This document shows positions 26,683 through 35,788 of a DNA stretch of 64,000 nucleotides, piece after piece (position 1 is the stretch's first letter; the number at the start of each line of letters is the position of its first letter). The DNA comes from an uncultured Prevotellaceae bacterium (GTDB taxonomy: Bacteria; Bacteroidota; Bacteroidia; Bacteroidales; UBA3663): NCBI GenBank assembly GCA_900319235.1, contig ONNR01000001.1, positions 1-64,000 on the forward strand. Direction: 5' to 3'. The translations under genes and the position numbers were made by a program. The notes under the pieces were generated by a model that had not been told where the DNA came from, made no database searches, and saw only the letters and a program-made list of their open reading frames with translations.

Positions 26683-28713
26683 ATGAGAAGGATATTTACG
26701 ATAGGGATCCTGATGGGGACGCTGCTGTGGGCAGGTCGGGGGACGTGTGCTTTAGGGCAGACGCCCTATCGGTCGGTGAGTCTGGACAGGTCGGGATTGA
26801 GTTGGACATCGTATTTGACCTGGTGGACGGATCTGGCGGATTTAGCCCTGGGTGCTCCCAATCTGGGTGTTGATATTGACCTGCGCAATCCTCAAAGGAT
26901 GTGGACTCAGTCGGTAGCACTTCAGTTCAGGACGGGTGCAGACAGCCAGTATAAACTGTTTCGTGGCGATTATTCGGGAAGCGTGCTTGATAACTTCGGC
27001 GTGCAGGCACAGTATCGCGTACATCTCAGCCCATATAAGCATCCGGAATACCATAAGGGCAGGTATTATGTAGGCCCGTATGTGGAGTATCAGACTTTGG
27101 ATAAACGTTCGAATGCAGGACTGGTGCTGGGATATGACTATCCTGGCGTTAGTTGGGGAAACAGGTATTTCCTGGAGTTTTCTGGCGGTGGAAGCATTGG
27201 CTATAATCTTGATAAGAAGGGCGTTGTGGACCTGCATTTTGCTGTGGGGTTCCGCACTTTGAGCATAGCCAACAAGTACTGGAAGCCGGACGAGATGCAG
27301 TATGTCAGGAACAACCTTTCGAACGAGATAGCCCAAAAACGCATCGATTCGCTGTTGCAACAGATGACATTGGCGCCTGTGACACTGAACGTGAAGAGTG
27401 CTGCAGGAGACTCCCTGCTAGAAGAACCTGTGACGATAGAATCGGTTCGCAAGGCATTCGCACAACAGTACGACGACCCATATCTGGTGGTCGGACGACT
27501 GGAAGAGATGAAGGAGAATTCACCTCTGCCTATGACGGAGCCGAGCGAATACAATAACGTGTTGTACAGGCTGAGTCTTCTGCCGAAGGACTACGACAGT
27601 GAAGCGGGAGAGGCTACCTACATCATGCCTTTCCGCGTGCGGATAGAAGGCTATGATGAAGCATTGGCTCGCAGACGCAGTTTTAACGAGGCTTTGCGCA
27701 ATGCCTATACCGAGAACGGCAAGCGACTGCCAGCGTTGTTGCTCAAACCAGCCAGCATGGACTCGATGGCAGAATCGGCCAGCGTTCAACGGGTATTGTC
27801 ACTTTTTGATGAGCAATGGAAGAACAGCCATCTGCAGGAACGCGAGGTGACCGGACTGTATTACCGCAAGGATGGAGATTTTCAGCCAATCTCGGCAGAA
27901 GACATGAACAAGAGAGGAACGTACGCCATTGGATTGAAGTTCCATCCGCAGGTGTTTGAGTCGTACGATTCGCTAGTGACACGTTTCACCATCCTGCCAG
28001 ATATCGACAATCGCGAACAAGAGATGTACGACAGGTTCCTTGCTGTCTATAACAAGGAGACGTTCTACGTGGAGTGTCCGTGGCTGAACGGCAAGGAAAA
28101 GGCTGTGACCGTGGACGACGTTATAGCTGCACTCGATCGTGGCGGCATGACCGGCTATACGGAGGATCAGATTGAATTGCCCGACAGCATCCGTTATGGA
28201 CGCAATGTGGGTACGACGACGTATGGTCCGGCTTTGCAACCTCTGCAATTTATTTTTGTAGTGGAAGACTCGATCGGAATGCGACAGGGAACCAGGATAC
28301 TGGAGGCCCTCACGATGGGCGTGGATGCACGACGAGCCACCTGGAATACGAAGTACGGACTGGATGCCCATGGACCGCTGGTAGAAGGCAAGTACAAGGC
28401 TGAAGCTGAGGATGAGTTTGACAATCCCGAGGTGGAGGTTGCTGACCGAGAAGAGCTGCTGAAGGCCGTGAGCGAATACCTTGCCAAGATCGACCCATCG
28501 TTGGAGGAAATGAAGATCGAGGACGCGTGGGTGACGAACTATGCTTACACGGGACTGCATAAACTGCAGGCCAATGACAGCACACCGGAAGGCACTGTTT
28601 GGACGGTGCTGCAGTTCAAGTACAGGCTGCTGTATATGGATGGACGGCCCAGGGTAGCTACGGCGAATGTGGCTTACAGGATAAAGAAGCCGCAGGGTGC
28701 TGGGCAGCCATAG
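26683..28713 (+). CDS. barrel protein with large C-terminal periplasmic domain, envelope locus
   Basis: A 676-residue exported protein with signal peptide MRRIFTIGILMGTLLWAGRG. Residues 30-215 are DUF3575-like barrel strands (YRVHLSPYKHPEYHKGRYYVGPYV, split by turns; GLVLGYDYPGVSWG; VDLHFAVGFRTL). The remaining 450 residues are acidic, mixed alpha/beta, and not recognised. The first 30 residues closely resemble those of the small barrel gene at 28880, down to a 21-base DNA identity. The final codons and the TAG stop lie within a dyad repeat (28704-28721). It probably sits in the outer membrane. Confidence 0.75.
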   Translation: MRRIFTIGILMGTLLWAGRGTCALGQTPYRSVSLDRSGLSWTSYLTWWTDLADLALGAPNLGVDIDLRNPQRMWTQSVALQFRTGADSQYKLFRGDYSGSVLDNFGVQAQYRVHLSPYKHPEYHKGRYYVGPYVEYQTLDKRSNAGLVLGYDYPGVSWGNRYFLEFSGGGSIGYNLDKKGVVDLHFAVGFRTLSIANKYWKPDEMQYVRNNLSNEIAQKRIDSLLQQMTLAPVTLNVKSAAGDSLLEEPVTIESVRKAFAQQYDDPYLVVGRLEEMKENSPLPMTEPSEYNNVLYRLSLLPKDYDSEAGEATYIMPFRVRIEGYDEALARRRSFNEALRNAYTENGKRLPALLLKPASMDSMAESASVQRVLSLFDEQWKNSHLQEREVTGLYYRKDGDFQPISAEDMNKRGTYAIGLKFHPQVFESYDSLVTRFTILPDIDNREQEMYDRFLAVYNKETFYVECPWLNGKEKAVTVDDVIAALDRGGMTGYTEDQIELPDSIRYGRNVGTTTYGPALQPLQFIFVVEDSIGMRQGTRILEALTMGVDARRATWNTKYGLDAHGPLVEGKYKAEAEDEFDNPEVEVADREELLKAVSEYLAKIDPSLEEMKIEDAWVTNYAYTGLHKLQANDSTPEGTVWTVLQFKYRLLYMDGRPRVATANVAYRIKKPQGAGQP

Positions 28714-28866
28714 ATGGCTGCTGCCAGAGACACGTGGCGCGATGACATCGCGCCAAACGGGATGGGGCAAGAGGCAGCCAAGGACGGCTGCCGACGGGAA
28801 CACTGAGCGGACTAGGATGGCTGCTGATTGGAATGCTGAGCAGCCAAATTTGGCTGCGACAAGGAC
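28704..28866 (+). repeat. array of four GCAGCC dyad repeats
   Basis: Cores are at 28704-28721 (GCAGCCATAGATGGCTGC, carrying the TAG stop of the gene before it), 28774-28791 (GCAGCCAAGGACGGCTGC), 28807-28824 (GCGGACTAGGATGGCTGC) and 28840-28857 (GCAGCCAAATTTGGCTGC, a perfect palindrome). The last three are spaced 33 and 33 bases. A different dyad sits between the first and second copies at 28736. Confidence 0.92.
28736..28754. repeat. 19-base perfect dyad of a second type
   Basis: GGCGCGATG and CATCGCGCC flank a single A. The inner GATGACATC recurs at 20344-20358. It replaces a GCAGCC dyad in the array, at roughly half the spacing between its neighbours. Confidence 0.8.
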
Positions 28867-28879
28867 AAAAATGATAGAA

Positions 28880-29392
28880 ATGAGAAGGACAATAGAGATA
28901 ATAAGCATGCTGGCGATGCTGCTGTGGGCAGGTCGGGGACAGTGCGTACAGGCGCAGACGGTTGTGGTTCACAGTAACCTTGTTATGTGGGCTGCGAAGT
29001 GCGCCAATGTCGGCATGGACCTGGCTGTGAACGACTACCAGAGCATTGGTGTCACGGGCTTAGTGACGATGGGAGACAGCTGGGTCAAGAAAGTTAACGG
29101 GTCGGGTATACAACTTGACTATCGATTCTGGTTCAAGCGTAAGTTGTTCCAAGACTTCTTTTTCGGGCCACAGCTAGGACTGTATCACTATCGGAAGGAT
29201 GGGGAAGACAGCAGTGTACAAAGGCATACTGCCCTAACAGCAGGCTTTGTGAGTGGTTATGGTTGGATGATCAACCGTCATTGGAACGTGGATGTAGTGA
29301 TGGGTGCAGGCTACTTGCTCTATGCAGACCCCAATCAGTATCATAAGTTCGTACCTACTAATTTCGGCGCAAATCTTTCGTATGTTTTCTAA
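28880..29392 (+). CDS. small outer-membrane barrel protein, DUF3575-like
   Basis: A 170-residue exported protein. I chose the ATG at 28880 because it aligns the signal peptide MRRTIEIISMLAMLLWAGRG with that of the gene at 26683; an in-frame ATG nine bases earlier is possible. The body is a minimal 8-strand-like barrel (GIQLDYRFWFKRKLFQDFFF, GLYHYRKDG, GFVSGYGWMINRHWNVDVVM, GYLLYADPNQYHKF). It overlaps the next gene by 11 bases, indicating coupled translation. It heads the E-F-G part of the locus (28880-34467). Confidence 0.78.
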   Translation: MRRTIEIISMLAMLLWAGRGQCVQAQTVVVHSNLVMWAAKCANVGMDLAVNDYQSIGVTGLVTMGDSWVKKVNGSGIQLDYRFWFKRKLFQDFFFGPQLGLYHYRKDGEDSSVQRHTALTAGFVSGYGWMINRHWNVDVVMGAGYLLYADPNQYHKFVPTNFGANLSYVF

Positions 29393-32300
29393 TATATTGC
29401 ATCATCGAAAATGGCGCATTCGGATAGCGCTCGTGGCACTTCTACTGATGGTAGGAGGAGTGACACATGCCCAATACGAAGCCTTGCCCATGGTGATACT
29501 GGATGCCGATGGCAAGAACCTGACCGACGAGGTGGGGCGTGCATGGGATCCTGAAGACGGTGTGTGGATGCCGTCGTCGCATGATCTGAAAGACAGGACG
29601 GATCTTGAGGTATTTGTCACCAACGAAGTCTGTGCTGACTCAATTGTGGCATGGAGCCATGATCATACAACCCGTAACACCCGTTTGATACAGGGTTTTG
29701 TGAACGAATACCGTCAGCGTGGCTGGCGCCTGACGCGCCAGGGTGAGACCTATAATCTGGCGGATGTGAATGCCATTGCAGAGGACATATACTTGAGGTA
29801 TGGTTATCTGGTTGATTACTGGTGCAGGGAGACGGGAGATACACGTGGCGTGTATTCGGTAGCTCTGGTATTGCATCCGATGGAAAGCAGCCGGTTTGAG
29901 ATGGTCGTGCTCAATGAAAAGGTCACCAAGTACGATGGTGATGAACCTTACTGTCCGCTCTATTACAAGAATCGAACTGTGCTCGAGAACGTGAACAAGG
30001 TGCAACGCGTAACCACGTTCCGTAAGAAGCGCAGACAGGCACAAAGCAGCGGCTCGTGGCTGACCTTCGATGAACATTTCAATTTCCGTGGACCTACAGA
30101 CAGACGTCTTGTGGTGGAGCGAATCGTCGAAGCCTGTATCTTCGGTGAGGACTTTGACCGACTCGATGCACGGCTGAAAGGGGATGCTGCTGCACAGCAA
30201 TTGAACCAGCAACTGATGGATCATCATGGAAAGGCACTCGATACTGCCTACGTTTTGGAGCCGATGGTCTTCTCGGGATACCGATTCCAGACTACCAAGC
30301 AACGCCAGATGCGTGACGACCTGATGCGCGACACGATGGAATATTATCGCAAGCGTACACAGGACATCTTTGACCAGATGGGAAGTTGGGTCGAGTATCG
30401 AGATGTGGAGTCGGACACGACCACCTATCTGGTACCCATGCCATTGTGGAAGTTGCTGTTGCGCTATCCGAGTTTCGACAGCCTTCGCAACGAATTGCGA
30501 CAGGCTGCACCCGATCTGCCACTTGCAATAGCGGAGAATGACACCACAGAGGCTTATACCATCAGCACCCGGACAGAACTGTACCATCGCTTTGAGGAAT
30601 ATATCCAGCGCGGCCACAGGATGGCTGACAAACGTGCCATCTCGAGCGAGTCGGAACTTGTGGACGGTTACATTCGCCACATCAACCAGATGGATATCTA
30701 CCCCTTGCGGCAAGAAGGGAAACGTGTGAAGATTGAACATCGCCAGGAAGGCGATACCAGCAAGTATAGGATGCCTTTGCAACTGGTTCCCTATGGCAAG
30801 GACACCGTTCTTCATTTCCGCTGGCAGATGCCTGACAAGAACCGTTTCTATCAGATGCGTCACGTGAACTATCTGCATGACTTTGTGCATGCAGACACCA
30901 CGCATACTGACGAATGCGAATGCGAGCGACAGATGCCTTTGCAGTTCCTCTCGGTGTCGGCACATCCTGCAGACTTCGATTGTCCACCCCGTCGACATTC
31001 TGGCACCGACGAAGTGGTGACCTTCCGTCCGCGTGAACGTGGCGAAGTTCAGGACGTGACCTACCAGTTGTCGCTCAGTTTCGACCAGAACAGCACCAAG
31101 ATAGACTTGTCGCGTGGGAATAACCAGCAACAACTGGACAGCCTGATAGCGAAGGCCTACGAGATTACACATGGCGAGATAGAAAATACCATTCAGCGCG
31201 TGGCCATCGTAGGCGTGTCGTCGCCTGAGGGTCAACGCATTGCGAACCGTCGTATATCCCACGGACGTAGTGAGGCCATCATCGACAAGTTGCGTCAGAT
31301 GGGAGGAGAAGATCTTCGTTATGCACGCTTCGATATTGTCAAGGACTCGGTGGCTCCGTGGAGTGCTGTGGCAGACCTAATTGACGAGATACATCCCGAG
31401 TTCCACAGTACGGCTGAACATATCCGTGATGTGGTGGGTGATGACGACCCCGAGAACACTGCACAGCAGCAGAAGCGTCTTGGTTATACGAATGGTGCTG
31501 ACCCAATCATCGGTGAGGCATTGGAAAAACTTCGCTTGGCACAGGTGACGTATGCCTACAAGGCATTGCGTGAGACACCAAGCGAGAAGATACTGAACTT
31601 CTACTTCTCGGGCTCGGATGCCTCTCGCTGGCCATCGTATTATTTCTACGTGCTGCTTCGTTCGGACCGATTGACTTATGAAGAGAAGCTTGAACTGGCG
31701 CAACGACTGCTTACGCTCAAGGCTTCGGACGTTAGGCGATATGGACGAGACTTGCGTCCGAAAGACAGTTTTGGCCTGGTATTGCCTTATGCTGCCAACC
31801 TTTTGGCCACTGATGCCATTTCAGATGGTAGTTACGACCGTTCGATACTGGCACCATTCATCAATATGCAGTATTATCAGGGCAACGTGCCATGCTACAT
31901 GGAGAATGATTCCGACACGCCTGTTAAGTTCATCAACCTTGATGTGGTGCTTTATAACCAGATACTGATGCTGAGCGGTATAGGCACACCTGAAGCGATT
32001 GAAGAAGCGCATGAATTGGTGGACATACTTGATAATACACCCACGATATCGAGTGCATTCCATGACACGTATCGACCAGAACTCCTTGAAATGCTGCTCA
32101 ACAGCCAAAGTGGAAGGTTCATGCTTGACGACGAGAATGCCGAAACGATCAGAAACACCAATATCTGCAACTTATATGTGGTGAACATGGCACAAGTCTA
32201 TCAGGTTGTCGATGGAGATTTGAACAACCTTGCTGCCAATGGTGAAGCCATAGAACTGCTGCAACAATGTTGTGACAGCTTGTCGTCACTGCAGCGACAG

Positions 32301-32582
32301 ATGAACGACCAGCCTGCTGCGCTGTACTTCACTGCACTGACCGAGGCATGGGGTTCGGAGGCCGGACTCTTTAACAACAGAGATGAGCATTTTGACCGTG
32401 CTGTCATGGCTTTTTCGGAACTACTTGCCAAAGAAGGTGAACCACCATTTGTGGAACGCCTGCAGGGAGATAGTTATGTGCGTGGCATCTATCGTGATGC
32501 AAAGGCTATACGCGAAGGAATGGACCTCTATCTGGAGGCTGTGGAACAATATATAAAACTAAGAACGCATGAGGGGGAATAA
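29382..32582 (+). CDS. giant OmpA-domain protein of the envelope locus
   Basis: A 1066-residue exported protein. The ATG at 29382 starts MFSNILHHRKWRIRIALVALLLMVGG with a hydrophobic signal segment; further in-frame codons upstream lie inside the previous gene. Residues of about 560-680 hold an OmpA-like domain (LSLSFDQNSTKIDLSRGN, then VAIVGVSSPEGQRIANRRIS), which normally binds peptidoglycan. The 400 residues after it are helical (TPR-like, with LEKLRLAQVTYAYKALRETP). The N-terminal 550 residues are not recognised. It may tie the barrel proteins to the cell wall. It overlaps both neighbours (11 and 14 bases). Confidence 0.78.
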   Translation: MFSNILHHRKWRIRIALVALLLMVGGVTHAQYEALPMVILDADGKNLTDEVGRAWDPEDGVWMPSSHDLKDRTDLEVFVTNEVCADSIVAWSHDHTTRNTRLIQGFVNEYRQRGWRLTRQGETYNLADVNAIAEDIYLRYGYLVDYWCRETGDTRGVYSVALVLHPMESSRFEMVVLNEKVTKYDGDEPYCPLYYKNRTVLENVNKVQRVTTFRKKRRQAQSSGSWLTFDEHFNFRGPTDRRLVVERIVEACIFGEDFDRLDARLKGDAAAQQLNQQLMDHHGKALDTAYVLEPMVFSGYRFQTTKQRQMRDDLMRDTMEYYRKRTQDIFDQMGSWVEYRDVESDTTTYLVPMPLWKLLLRYPSFDSLRNELRQAAPDLPLAIAENDTTEAYTISTRTELYHRFEEYIQRGHRMADKRAISSESELVDGYIRHINQMDIYPLRQEGKRVKIEHRQEGDTSKYRMPLQLVPYGKDTVLHFRWQMPDKNRFYQMRHVNYLHDFVHADTTHTDECECERQMPLQFLSVSAHPADFDCPPRRHSGTDEVVTFRPRERGEVQDVTYQLSLSFDQNSTKIDLSRGNNQQQLDSLIAKAYEITHGEIENTIQRVAIVGVSSPEGQRIANRRISHGRSEAIIDKLRQMGGEDLRYARFDIVKDSVAPWSAVADLIDEIHPEFHSTAEHIRDVVGDDDPENTAQQQKRLGYTNGADPIIGEALEKLRLAQVTYAYKALRETPSEKILNFYFSGSDASRWPSYYFYVLLRSDRLTYEEKLELAQRLLTLKASDVRRYGRDLRPKDSFGLVLPYAANLLATDAISDGSYDRSILAPFINMQYYQGNVPCYMENDSDTPVKFINLDVVLYNQILMLSGIGTPEAIEEAHELVDILDNTPTISSAFHDTYRPELLEMLLNSQSGRFMLDDENAETIRNTNICNLYVVNMAQVYQVVDGDLNNLAANGEAIELLQQCCDSLSSLQRQMNDQPAALYFTALTEAWGSEAGLFNNRDEHFDRAVMAFSELLAKEGEPPFVERLQGDSYVRGIYRDAKAIREGMDLYLEAVEQYIKLRTHEGE

Positions 32583-34467
32583 CTTTGTTGGGTACCATCG
32601 GTATGGCTTGATGGGGTTATTGCTGCTCTGGCTTGGTGCAGCAGAGGTTGCTGTTGCCAGCCAAACACGGCTGACGTACGAGAATAGAGATGCCGACCAA
32701 ACTTGGCAGACGATGGATAACGCTAGTGAAGAGGAGCAGATTATGGCCTTGATGCCCTTTAGGGTGACTGACTATATGATGTCGGGTAATTATCGTTATC
32801 CGGACAAGGTTCCTTTTGTGCTGGACCATTGGTGGAAAGGACTGAGTGTTTCGACCTATTGGTATCCGAAGCTCATTAACTTCCAGTATGATTATGAGGG
32901 TATTGAGACCAGCGGTTTTGGACTAGCTTTGACCAAGGGTTTCAACAAGAGCAATGCATTGCGACTGGGATTTGCCTATAATCATGACCGTATGGAGCTG
33001 ATGGCCGACTACCAGTGGAATCTCACGAACTATTGGAAAGGATTTGACCCGAAGCGTCGTTTCGAATGGCTGGCTACGGTTGGCCTTTTGGGTGGCATGG
33101 TGAAATATGAAGGAGATTATCGCAGGTTCTATGGTGGACAGGTTGGTCTACAATTGCGTCATACGTTGTCGCCTTGGGTTAGCCTATACGTAGAACCACA
33201 ATATAAGGCTGTTTCGCCGTTGTACGATGGATACTATGAACTTAGCAACATCGTGGATGACGGACTGGCTGTTCAGGTGGGCGTAATCACTCGATTGTCG
33301 GGACCTTTGCGTGAAGGTGGCTATGGCACGGCTGTGGCCAATGGTGCAAAATCATTCGGACGCGGCATGGTAAAGACCGGACGATGGATGTCGGGTGTAA
33401 GTGGAAAGGTCTTCTTTGGGCATGGTATGAAGGTGAACCGTAACAATAGCCTGCATCGCTGGTATGTGGAGCTATTGGGTGGTACACAATTGCGCGTTGG
33501 AGAGCATGCGTTGGGTAAGCTGAAACTGTATGAGGCAGACTTTGAGATGAATCTGGGCATGCGACTCAACAGCTTGTTGGCTGTGCAGGTTGGTGCTTTT
33601 GGTGAACGCATGGACTTGACTCAACGATCGGAACATCCAGAACAGGTGTTTGGATACAGGGCAGAGCTGACTTTTGATCCGCTTCGTTTCGTATGGCACA
33701 AGGCGGAAGAGAAAGGTTGGGCTTGGATTGTAGGTGGTGGTATGGAAGGTGGACGCATCGAAATGTGGAACCACGTGCCCAATCTTAATCTTGAAAGATT
33801 CATTGAACCTACAATGCATACTCAATTGCGCAGACGCCTGATCGGCCAGACATGGCTCGTGCTGCAAGGACGTTGGCAAATGATTGACGTTGATAACGAT
33901 CACTTGCAACTGATGGCTTTTGCAGGTGTGCATCAGAATCTTGTAGGTCGAAAGAGCAGCCATCGACGTACACCTGTTTGGAGAAAAGGCTTTTGGCTAG
34001 CTGGAAGCTGGGGCGCCTGGGACATGCGTAATAGCCTTGTGAGGGTATCATTTGGCTATGACTTCAATGATGTTCATAGCGTTCGTTTGGAATATTCCTA
34101 TTCGCACGTCGATTCGCACAATATACTTTTCTTCAAAAAGACGTATCTGAACCTGTTTGGTTTGGATTATATGATGAATGTCAGGAATGTTTTCTTGGGC
34201 TATGACCCGAAACGTAGACTGAATGTCTACTTGTTTGCGGGGTATAACATGGCTGTCCATGAAGCCCGGGGAGATGAGTCATTCTTGCATGCTCATACTT
34301 ATGTGGGTATGGAAGGCGGTGCACAAATAGAGGTGAGGATCTTGCCTTGGTTGTCGGCTTTTGTTGAGGAGAAGACGACGTTCTTGTCGGGTGATCCGTT
34401 TTTGACCAATGATTTCACGCAGGGATTTGGAATGACGGGGCTTGTAGGCATGAAGGTGCGATTCTGA
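32569..34467 (+). CDS. large outer-membrane beta-barrel protein, envelope locus
   Basis: A 632-residue protein. The ATG at 32569 overlaps the preceding gene by 14 bases; the N-terminus (LMGLLLLWLGAAEVAVA) is a signal segment. The rest consists of many aromatic-rich amphipathic strands (GLALTKGFNKSNALRLGFAY, MELMADYQWNLTNYW, VSLYVEPQYKAV, VRLEYSYSHVDSHNI), and the protein ends MTGLVGMKVRF. That terminal Phe with alternating residues is the BAM-recognised last strand of an outer-membrane barrel. Two barrel-like halves of about 300 residues are separated by a Gly/Lys-rich linker near residues 245-290. Its partner or cargo is unknown. Confidence 0.78.
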   Translation: MRGNNFVGYHRYGLMGLLLLWLGAAEVAVASQTRLTYENRDADQTWQTMDNASEEEQIMALMPFRVTDYMMSGNYRYPDKVPFVLDHWWKGLSVSTYWYPKLINFQYDYEGIETSGFGLALTKGFNKSNALRLGFAYNHDRMELMADYQWNLTNYWKGFDPKRRFEWLATVGLLGGMVKYEGDYRRFYGGQVGLQLRHTLSPWVSLYVEPQYKAVSPLYDGYYELSNIVDDGLAVQVGVITRLSGPLREGGYGTAVANGAKSFGRGMVKTGRWMSGVSGKVFFGHGMKVNRNNSLHRWYVELLGGTQLRVGEHALGKLKLYEADFEMNLGMRLNSLLAVQVGAFGERMDLTQRSEHPEQVFGYRAELTFDPLRFVWHKAEEKGWAWIVGGGMEGGRIEMWNHVPNLNLERFIEPTMHTQLRRRLIGQTWLVLQGRWQMIDVDNDHLQLMAFAGVHQNLVGRKSSHRRTPVWRKGFWLAGSWGAWDMRNSLVRVSFGYDFNDVHSVRLEYSYSHVDSHNILFFKKTYLNLFGLDYMMNVRNVFLGYDPKRRLNVYLFAGYNMAVHEARGDESFLHAHTYVGMEGGAQIEVRILPWLSAFVEEKTTFLSGDPFLTNDFTQGFGMTGLVGMKVRF

Positions 34468-34503
34468 GGCTACCAAGCACGGCGGCTGAAGGGGACACAA
34501 ATG

Positions 34504-34532
34504 GCAGCCAAACTTGGCTGCCACGGAGACAC
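34504..34532 (+). repeat. GCAGCC dyad repeat
   Basis: The core at 34504-34521 is GCAGCCAAACTTGGCTGC, followed by CACGGAGACACTT. A decayed copy precedes it at about 34468-34488. It lies between the convergent barrel gene and dprA. Confidence 0.85.
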
Positions 34533-34539
34533 TTGGTGG

Positions 34540-35655
34540 TTAACGGAGTTGATAGAGGCCGCCTGGGGTATTACGGATTTTATCGGACATTTCGAGATCG
34601 AGCAGCTCTTCGAGGAGGGCTGTTCGTTCTGTGTCTGGGAGGATGTCGGCGAGTTGTGAGAGACGCATGTCGCCGCGGTCACGGAGGATGTCGAGTATTT
34701 GGCGTCCGAGCGGAGAGACGTGATCCTCTTCGAAGTTGAGGGTTTGCTGGATGGCGGTGGGATTGCTGGCGGCCTGCCAGTTCATGGCATAAAGGAGGTC
34801 AAGGGCTGAGGTGATGAGACCTGCCCGGTTGAGACGGATGAGGCGGTTACAGCCATTGCTGCGATCGTCGGTGATACGGCCGGGGAAAGCGAAGACGTCG
34901 CGACCGTAGTCGAGCGCAATTGATGCGGTGACGAGGGAGCCACCTTTCTCCTTGCTTTCGGCTACGAGGACTGCATCGGCGAGACCTGCTATGATACGAT
35001 TACGTGCGAGGAAATTGCCACGTTCGAAGGGAGCGCTGGTAACATATTCGGTGAGGAGACCGCCGCCCTGTTGAATCATCTGCTTGGCAATGCCTCGGTG
35101 ATTGTATGGATAGATTCGGTCCAGGCCGTGTGCTACTACACCAAGGGTAGGAATGCCATTTTCGAGAGCTGCTTTGTGGGACTCCACATCGATGCCGAGG
35201 GCCAGGCCGCTAATGACGATGACGTCGGGAAGAGCTTCGTGCAGCTCTTTTACGAAACGATGGACAAGGTCGCGTCCGTATTGGGTGCATTGACGTGTGC
35301 CGACGATGCTGATGACGTGCTTGGATTCCAGGTCGATGTCACCGAGTTTAAAGAGAACCGTTGGGGCATCGGGACAATTGAGGAGGCGTTTGGGGTATCC
35401 ATCCTGGCCATAGATCAGCGGTTGGATGTGATGTGCTTCGATAAACTCGAGTTCGCGTTGGGCATCGTCAAAGAGACGTGTATCCTTACGGCCATCGATA
35501 ACCATTTGACCGACAGCGCCTGCTTGGAGGAGAAGGGCAGGGTCGGCATCAAGGACGGCTTCGGCCGAGCCGAAGGCATCGATGAGGTGGCGTGCTCGGA
35601 TGGAGCCCACGCCACGGATAGCGTTTAGGACGAGGAGGGGGATGAGAGGAGACAT
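34540..35655 (-). CDS. dprA: DNA-processing protein DprA (Smf)
   Basis: A 371-residue DprA. It binds single-stranded DNA entering during natural transformation and loads RecA on it. An N-terminal helix-hairpin-like segment (LLVLNAIRGVGSIRARHLID) precedes the Rossmann core with SIVGTRQCTQYG, SGLALGIDVESHKAAL, APFERGNFLARNRIIAGLADAVLVAESKEKGGSLVTA (in short pieces) and the FAFPGRI segment. The C-terminal winged-helix DML1-like tail is present. I chose the ATG at 35655; a longer in-frame reading continues through dyad repeats and the thioesterase gene and is spurious. It is the third gene after nhaC and a thioesterase. Confidence 0.95.
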   Translation of the reverse strand: MSPLIPLLVLNAIRGVGSIRARHLIDAFGSAEAVLDADPALLLQAGAVGQMVIDGRKDTRLFDDAQRELEFIEAHHIQPLIYGQDGYPKRLLNCPDAPTVLFKLGDIDLESKHVISIVGTRQCTQYGRDLVHRFVKELHEALPDVIVISGLALGIDVESHKAALENGIPTLGVVAHGLDRIYPYNHRGIAKQMIQQGGGLLTEYVTSAPFERGNFLARNRIIAGLADAVLVAESKEKGGSLVTASIALDYGRDVFAFPGRITDDRSNGCNRLIRLNRAGLITSALDLLYAMNWQAASNPTAIQQTLNFEEDHVSPLGRQILDILRDRGDMRLSQLADILPDTERTALLEELLDLEMSDKIRNTPGGLYQLR

Positions 35656-35673
35656 GGTTTTGTCGGGATAATG

Positions 35674-35740
35674 GCAGCCATAGATGGCTGCGACGGAGAC
35701 GCTTTTTGAGCAGCCAAACATGGCTGCAACAAGGACAAAG
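35674..35740 (+). repeat. pair of GCAGCC dyad repeats
   Basis: Cores are at 35674-35691 (GCAGCCATAGATGGCTGC) and 35710-35727 (GCAGCCAAACATGGCTGC), spaced 36 bases, with linker GACGGAGACGCTTTTTGA. They are in plus orientation although both flanking genes are on the minus strand, so repeat polarity does not follow gene direction. Confidence 0.92.
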
Positions 35741-35788
35741 GAGGGGCCAAAGACGTGCGCGACAATGACGCAGGAAAAAAGGGGAAAT

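Noticed and set aside
25229..28857. Arrays of regular 35-base repeats as a CRISPR
   Set aside because: The conserved part is a palindrome and the linkers are conserved too, not unique spacers; no cas genes are present.
23690..34467. A complete type V pilus operon
   Set aside because: No fimbrillin, FimB/Mfa2-type anchor or tip gene was found; only accessory-like domains are seen.
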